From: Spirochaetaceae bacterium
GTDB taxonomy: Bacteria; Spirochaetota; Spirochaetia; Treponematales; Treponemataceae
Assembly: GCA_017623685.1 (NCBI GenBank)
Contig: JAGAOP010000021.1
Span: forward strand, 37,372-101,371
DNA: 64,000 bases
Direction: 5' to 3'
This document shows positions 61,494 through 64,000 of this stretch, one piece after another; position 1 is the stretch's first letter; each line of letters opens with the position of its first letter. The position numbers and the translations under genes were made by a program. Below the pieces are notes generated by a model, which searched no databases, had not been told where the DNA came from, and worked only from the letters and a program-made list of their open reading frames with translations.

Positions 61494-62608
61494 GAATAAG
61501 CCTCCGGTTTTTTTTCTAGCAAAGATTTTGCTAACTGTCGTGCTTTATTATCAAACAAAAATACATCCTCAATGGTAACGGGATTTTCAGTCCAATTTTC
61601 ATCTAAAACATCTTTTGTTAAATTAGATATTCCACAAAAAGATATTTGACCATTCAAAAATGCAGGAACGGCAACTTCGTTTGCTGCATTAAAAGCAATA
61701 GAGTAGGCACCATGATTTTTGGCAGCATGGTATGCTAAGGATAACATTGGAAAATCTTGGTATCGTGGTGGAAAAAATGATAATTGACAACCGGCTGTAA
61801 TATCTAATTCTTCTAATTTATTACAAACAAAATTAGGCCAAGTTAAAGCAGTTAAAATAGGATGTTTCATGTCAGGAGGTGAAACTTGAGCATACAATAC
61901 GCCATCATTTGTTTTAATTAAAGAATGAACCAAACTTTGAGGATGAACAACTACTTTGACTTGTTCTGTAGTTACATCAAATAACTGGCAAGCTTCTATT
62001 ACTTCTAAACCTTTATTTGCTAAAGTGGCAGAATCAATGGTTATTTTTTGTCCCATCTGCCAAGTAGGGTGTTTTAAGGCATCAGAGGGTGTAACATTGT
62101 TTAGTTTTTCTGTTGGGAATTCTCTAAAAGGCCCCCCAGAATCAGTAAGAATTATTTCTTTAACAGAATCCTTGCCATAACGATTTATTAAACTAAAAAC
62201 CGCTGAATGTTCAGAATCAACAGGTAAAATATTTGCATTATTTTCTTTTGCAATTTTTTTAATTATTTTTCCTGCCATAACAATAGTTTCTTTATTGGCA
62301 AGGGCTAAATCCATTCCAGCTTTTAATGCTACTACTGACGGAAACAAACCTGCAGAAGTTGATATACCATTAACAACAATATCTGCTTGGCTATTTATAA
62401 TAAATTCTTCTAACTGTGTTGTTGTGGAATTTTTAGTTAAAAAAAAATTTACACCACCAAATTCTTTGGATAAGGCTTTTATTTTTTCTTCAGAATTGTG
62501 AGCTAAGATACCAGCTACTGAAAATAAATCTGGAAAGTCTCTAATTATATCCAAAGTGCTAGTTCCAATGGAACCTGTACAACCTAAAACCAGGACTTTT
62601 TTTTTCAT
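61490..62608 (-). CDS. dxr: 1-deoxy-D-xylulose 5-phosphate reductoisomerase
   Basis: Dxr makes 2-C-methylerythritol 4-phosphate, the committed step of the MEP isoprenoid pathway, using NADPH and a divalent metal. The 372-residue protein has VLGCTGSIGTSTLDIIRDFP, ALANKETIVMAGK, PVDSEHSAVF with metal-binding acidic residues, TDSGGPF, HPTWQMGQKITIDSATLANK, EVIEA and HPQSLVHS. With ispG in the V-ATPase operon, two MEP enzymes lie in this window. The stop overlaps rseP; the start is 3 bp after cdsA. Confidence 0.96.
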   Translation of the reverse strand: MKKKVLVLGCTGSIGTSTLDIIRDFPDLFSVAGILAHNSEEKIKALSKEFGGVNFFLTKNSTTTQLEEFIINSQADIVVNGISTSAGLFPSVVALKAGMDLALANKETIVMAGKIIKKIAKENNANILPVDSEHSAVFSLINRYGKDSVKEIILTDSGGPFREFPTEKLNNVTPSDALKHPTWQMGQKITIDSATLANKGLEVIEACQLFDVTTEQVKVVVHPQSLVHSLIKTNDGVLYAQVSPPDMKHPILTALTWPNFVCNKLEELDITAGCQLSFFPPRYQDFPMLSLAYHAAKNHGAYSIAFNAANEVAVPAFLNGQISFCGISNLTKDVLDENWTENPVTIEDVFLFDNKARQLAKSLLEKKPEAYS

Positions 62609-62611
62609 AAA

Positions 62612-63472
62612 CTACTCAAACATTGCAATAATAATAAAATAATAAAAAGGTACAGCCATTAAAATTGAATCGATAGAATCAAGGATACCACCTCGACCTG
62701 GAATAATTGCCCCTGAATCCTTTATTTTTGCTGATCGTTTTAACACAGATTCGGCTAAATCACCAATAATTGCAGATATCGCAACAATAAATCCAAGAAT
62801 TATCATCTTAATAATTGAACCTGAAAAAACTTCTGGCCATAGATAATAACCTAAAATTCCAGACAATATAGAACCTAAAATCCCACCAAAAAAACCGATT
62901 AAACTTTTATTTGGACTTGCCTTAAAAAATCCACGGTTATTTTTCCCAAAACAAATTCCAAAGAACCAAGCAAATGAATCACAAATAAAAACCATCATTA
63001 AAAATACAAGTAAATAAGGTGTTGAATTTTTCAGAACTGACATTCTTGATAAAAAAGTCAATAAATAACCACCGTAAACTAACACAAATAATGAAGAAGT
63101 TATTTTTTTATTTGAATCTTGAAATAATTGCTCAGATGGCAAGTTTGATTTATTTGCTGAAAAAACTTCTTTTGTCAAAAGAATTAAAAAAGCACAAATA
63201 AAAACAAAGGTTGTTAATAAATAGTCAATACCTGTTAGTGAACAAATTAATGATGAAATAGAAATACAAGTAGAAAGGAAAATAACAAGAAATTTAGACT
63301 GCATTTCTGAATTAGATTTCATAATGTTGTATGCTTCTAATGAAGAAATAAAACATACAATAACAATAGCTATGTTTAAGGCTAAGTGATTATAAGCTGG
63401 TAAATATACAATAAATAAAACTAAAGGAAGTCCAATAAAAAATATCAATAATCTTTGAATTAATTTACTCAT
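62612..63472 (-). CDS. cdsA: Phosphatidate cytidylyltransferase
   Basis: CdsA makes CDP-diacylglycerol, the precursor of bacterial phospholipids. The 286-residue protein has about eight membrane helices and the family signature near its end: SAKIKDSGAIIPGRGGILDS followed by IDSILMA, which holds the catalytic acidic residues. The NRGFFKASPNKSLIGFFGGI segment is also typical. It lies between uppS and dxr, an order common in bacteria. The start is the ATG at 63472, behind GGGAGG. Confidence 0.94.
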   Translation of the reverse strand: MSKLIQRLLIFFIGLPLVLFIVYLPAYNHLALNIAIVIVCFISSLEAYNIMKSNSEMQSKFLVIFLSTCISISSLICSLTGIDYLLTTFVFICAFLILLTKEVFSANKSNLPSEQLFQDSNKKITSSLFVLVYGGYLLTFLSRMSVLKNSTPYLLVFLMMVFICDSFAWFFGICFGKNNRGFFKASPNKSLIGFFGGILGSILSGILGYYLWPEVFSGSIIKMIILGFIVAISAIIGDLAESVLKRSAKIKDSGAIIPGRGGILDSIDSILMAVPFYYFIIIAMFE

Positions 63473-63487
63473 TTATAAAACCTCCCA

Positions 63488-64000
63488 CTATACAGCACCA
63501 AAACGTCTAAATCTTGTTTGATATTCTTTTAGAGTATTAATAAACTCTACTTTATCATAATCAGGCCAAAGGGTATCAGAAAAAAACAATTCTGAATATG
63601 CTGATCGCCATAATAAAAAGTTACTTAATCGTTTTTCACCTCCAGTTCTAATTATTAAATCAGTATCTGGAAGTTCAGGTATATCTAAGTTTGCAGAAAT
63701 AATTTCTTCTGTTATTTCAGCACCTGTATTTTGAATTTTTTTGAATGTTCTTACAAGCTCGTCTCTGCCACCATAATTAATTGCTAATATTACAGTCATT
63801 TTAGAAAAACTTGATGTTTCTTTTTCTGCTAAGTCCATTTCTTTACGAACTTCTGGTGGCAATTTTTCTATATCTCCTATGTGGAGTATTCGAATGCCAT
63901 TTTCCTTATAAAACTCATATTCATTACGCAAATGCTTTTTTATGAGTCCCATAAGGAAACCGACTTCTTCTTGGGTACGCTTCCAATTTTCAGTAGAAAA
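63488..64000 (-). CDS. uppS: Undecaprenyl diphosphate synthase, partial (5' end outside window)
   Basis: UppS extends FPP with isopentenyl units to make the C55 lipid carrier for cell-wall and surface glycans. The frame is open to the window edge, so the N-terminal 70 or so residues, including the catalytic aspartate, are missing. Visible motifs are FSTENWKRTQEEVGFLM, MTVILAINYGGRDEL, LPDTDLIIRTGGEKRLSNFL and LWRSAYSELFFSDTLWPDYD. It leads the uppS-cdsA-dxr-rseP operon, which joins isoprenoid and lipid synthesis. Confidence 0.95.
   Translation of the reverse strand, partial: FSTENWKRTQEEVGFLMGLIKKHLRNEYEFYKENGIRILHIGDIEKLPPEVRKEMDLAEKETSSFSKMTVILAINYGGRDELVRTFKKIQNTGAEITEEIISANLDIPELPDTDLIIRTGGEKRLSNFLLWRSAYSELFFSDTLWPDYDKVEFINTLKEYQTRFRRFGAV

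Noticed and set aside
1..64000. CRISPR arrays, insertion sequences, prophage or integrase genes
   Set aside because: No repeated spacer pattern, transposase, integrase or flanking duplications were seen. All segments look like core chromosome.

Overview
The window is a 64 kb, AT-rich chromosomal segment of a spirochaete, most likely a Treponema that makes its own amino acids (not the reduced T. pallidum lineage). The signs are the V-type ATPase operon in the order E-DUF2764-A-B-D-I-K, an Rnf cluster in the order C-D-G-E-A-B, treponeme-like unassigned proteins, a pcnB-type nucleotidyltransferase, and the absence of any mobile element, CRISPR array or rRNA. Genes are tightly packed, often with ATGA or TAATG overlaps. 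The species is an inference; no 16S or marker gene is present.

Layout. 1-4.5 kb: three ACT-domain amino-acid genes in a row (thrA, partial at the left edge; a DAHP synthase-prephenate dehydratase fusion; ilvN), followed by a transporter and a DUF554 membrane protein. 6.5-16 kb: argD, a treponeme-type unknown protein, pgeF, a divergent pdxR-like/pdxY pair, tRNA-Leu(GAG), leuCD, an HD hydrolase and a cysteine-less HMA protein. 16-22.4 kb: RNA modification and processing genes (rlmN, rsmD, pcnB, an rluA-family synthase), two TPR-type genes and an odd P-loop/Asp23-like fusion. 22.4-30.8 kb: a DUF212 protein, a frameshifted membrane gene, a divergent reduced Rnf cluster and a GH57-like protein that lacks its catalytic motifs. 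31-35 kb: DEAD-box helicase, ABC-F protein, galM. 35.4-43.8 kb: V-ATPase operon, ending in an in-frame fusion of the proteolipid subunit K with the isoprenoid enzyme IspG. 43.8-48 kb: a secreted unknown protein, an Omp85-like barrel and a WbaP-type sugar transferase. 48-52 kb: anaerobic ribonucleotide reductase locus. 52-58 kb: priA, udg, rpsF-ssb-rpsR-rplI-dnaB. 58-64 kb: a secreted propeller-like protein, rseP, dxr, cdsA, uppS (partial at the right edge).

The most unusual items are: (1) the atpK-ispG fusion, in which a rotor-ring membrane subunit is continuous with a cytoplasmic Fe-S enzyme; (2) a class III ribonucleotide reductase whose glycyl-radical segment is missing from NrdD and sits on a separate protein fused to a thioredoxin-like domain, with its own NrdR-box promoter; (3) an nrdR gene with two in-frame TAA codons seven codons apart; (4) five genes whose predicted transcription start lies 0-3 nt from the start codon, suggesting leaderless mRNAs; (5) an Rnf complex lacking the usual covalent-flavin threonine motifs in RnfD and RnfG and the N-terminal Fe-S domain of RnfB.

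All calls were made by reading the sequence. Family names rest on recognised motifs, not on database searches. Promoters, operators and hairpins are pattern matches.
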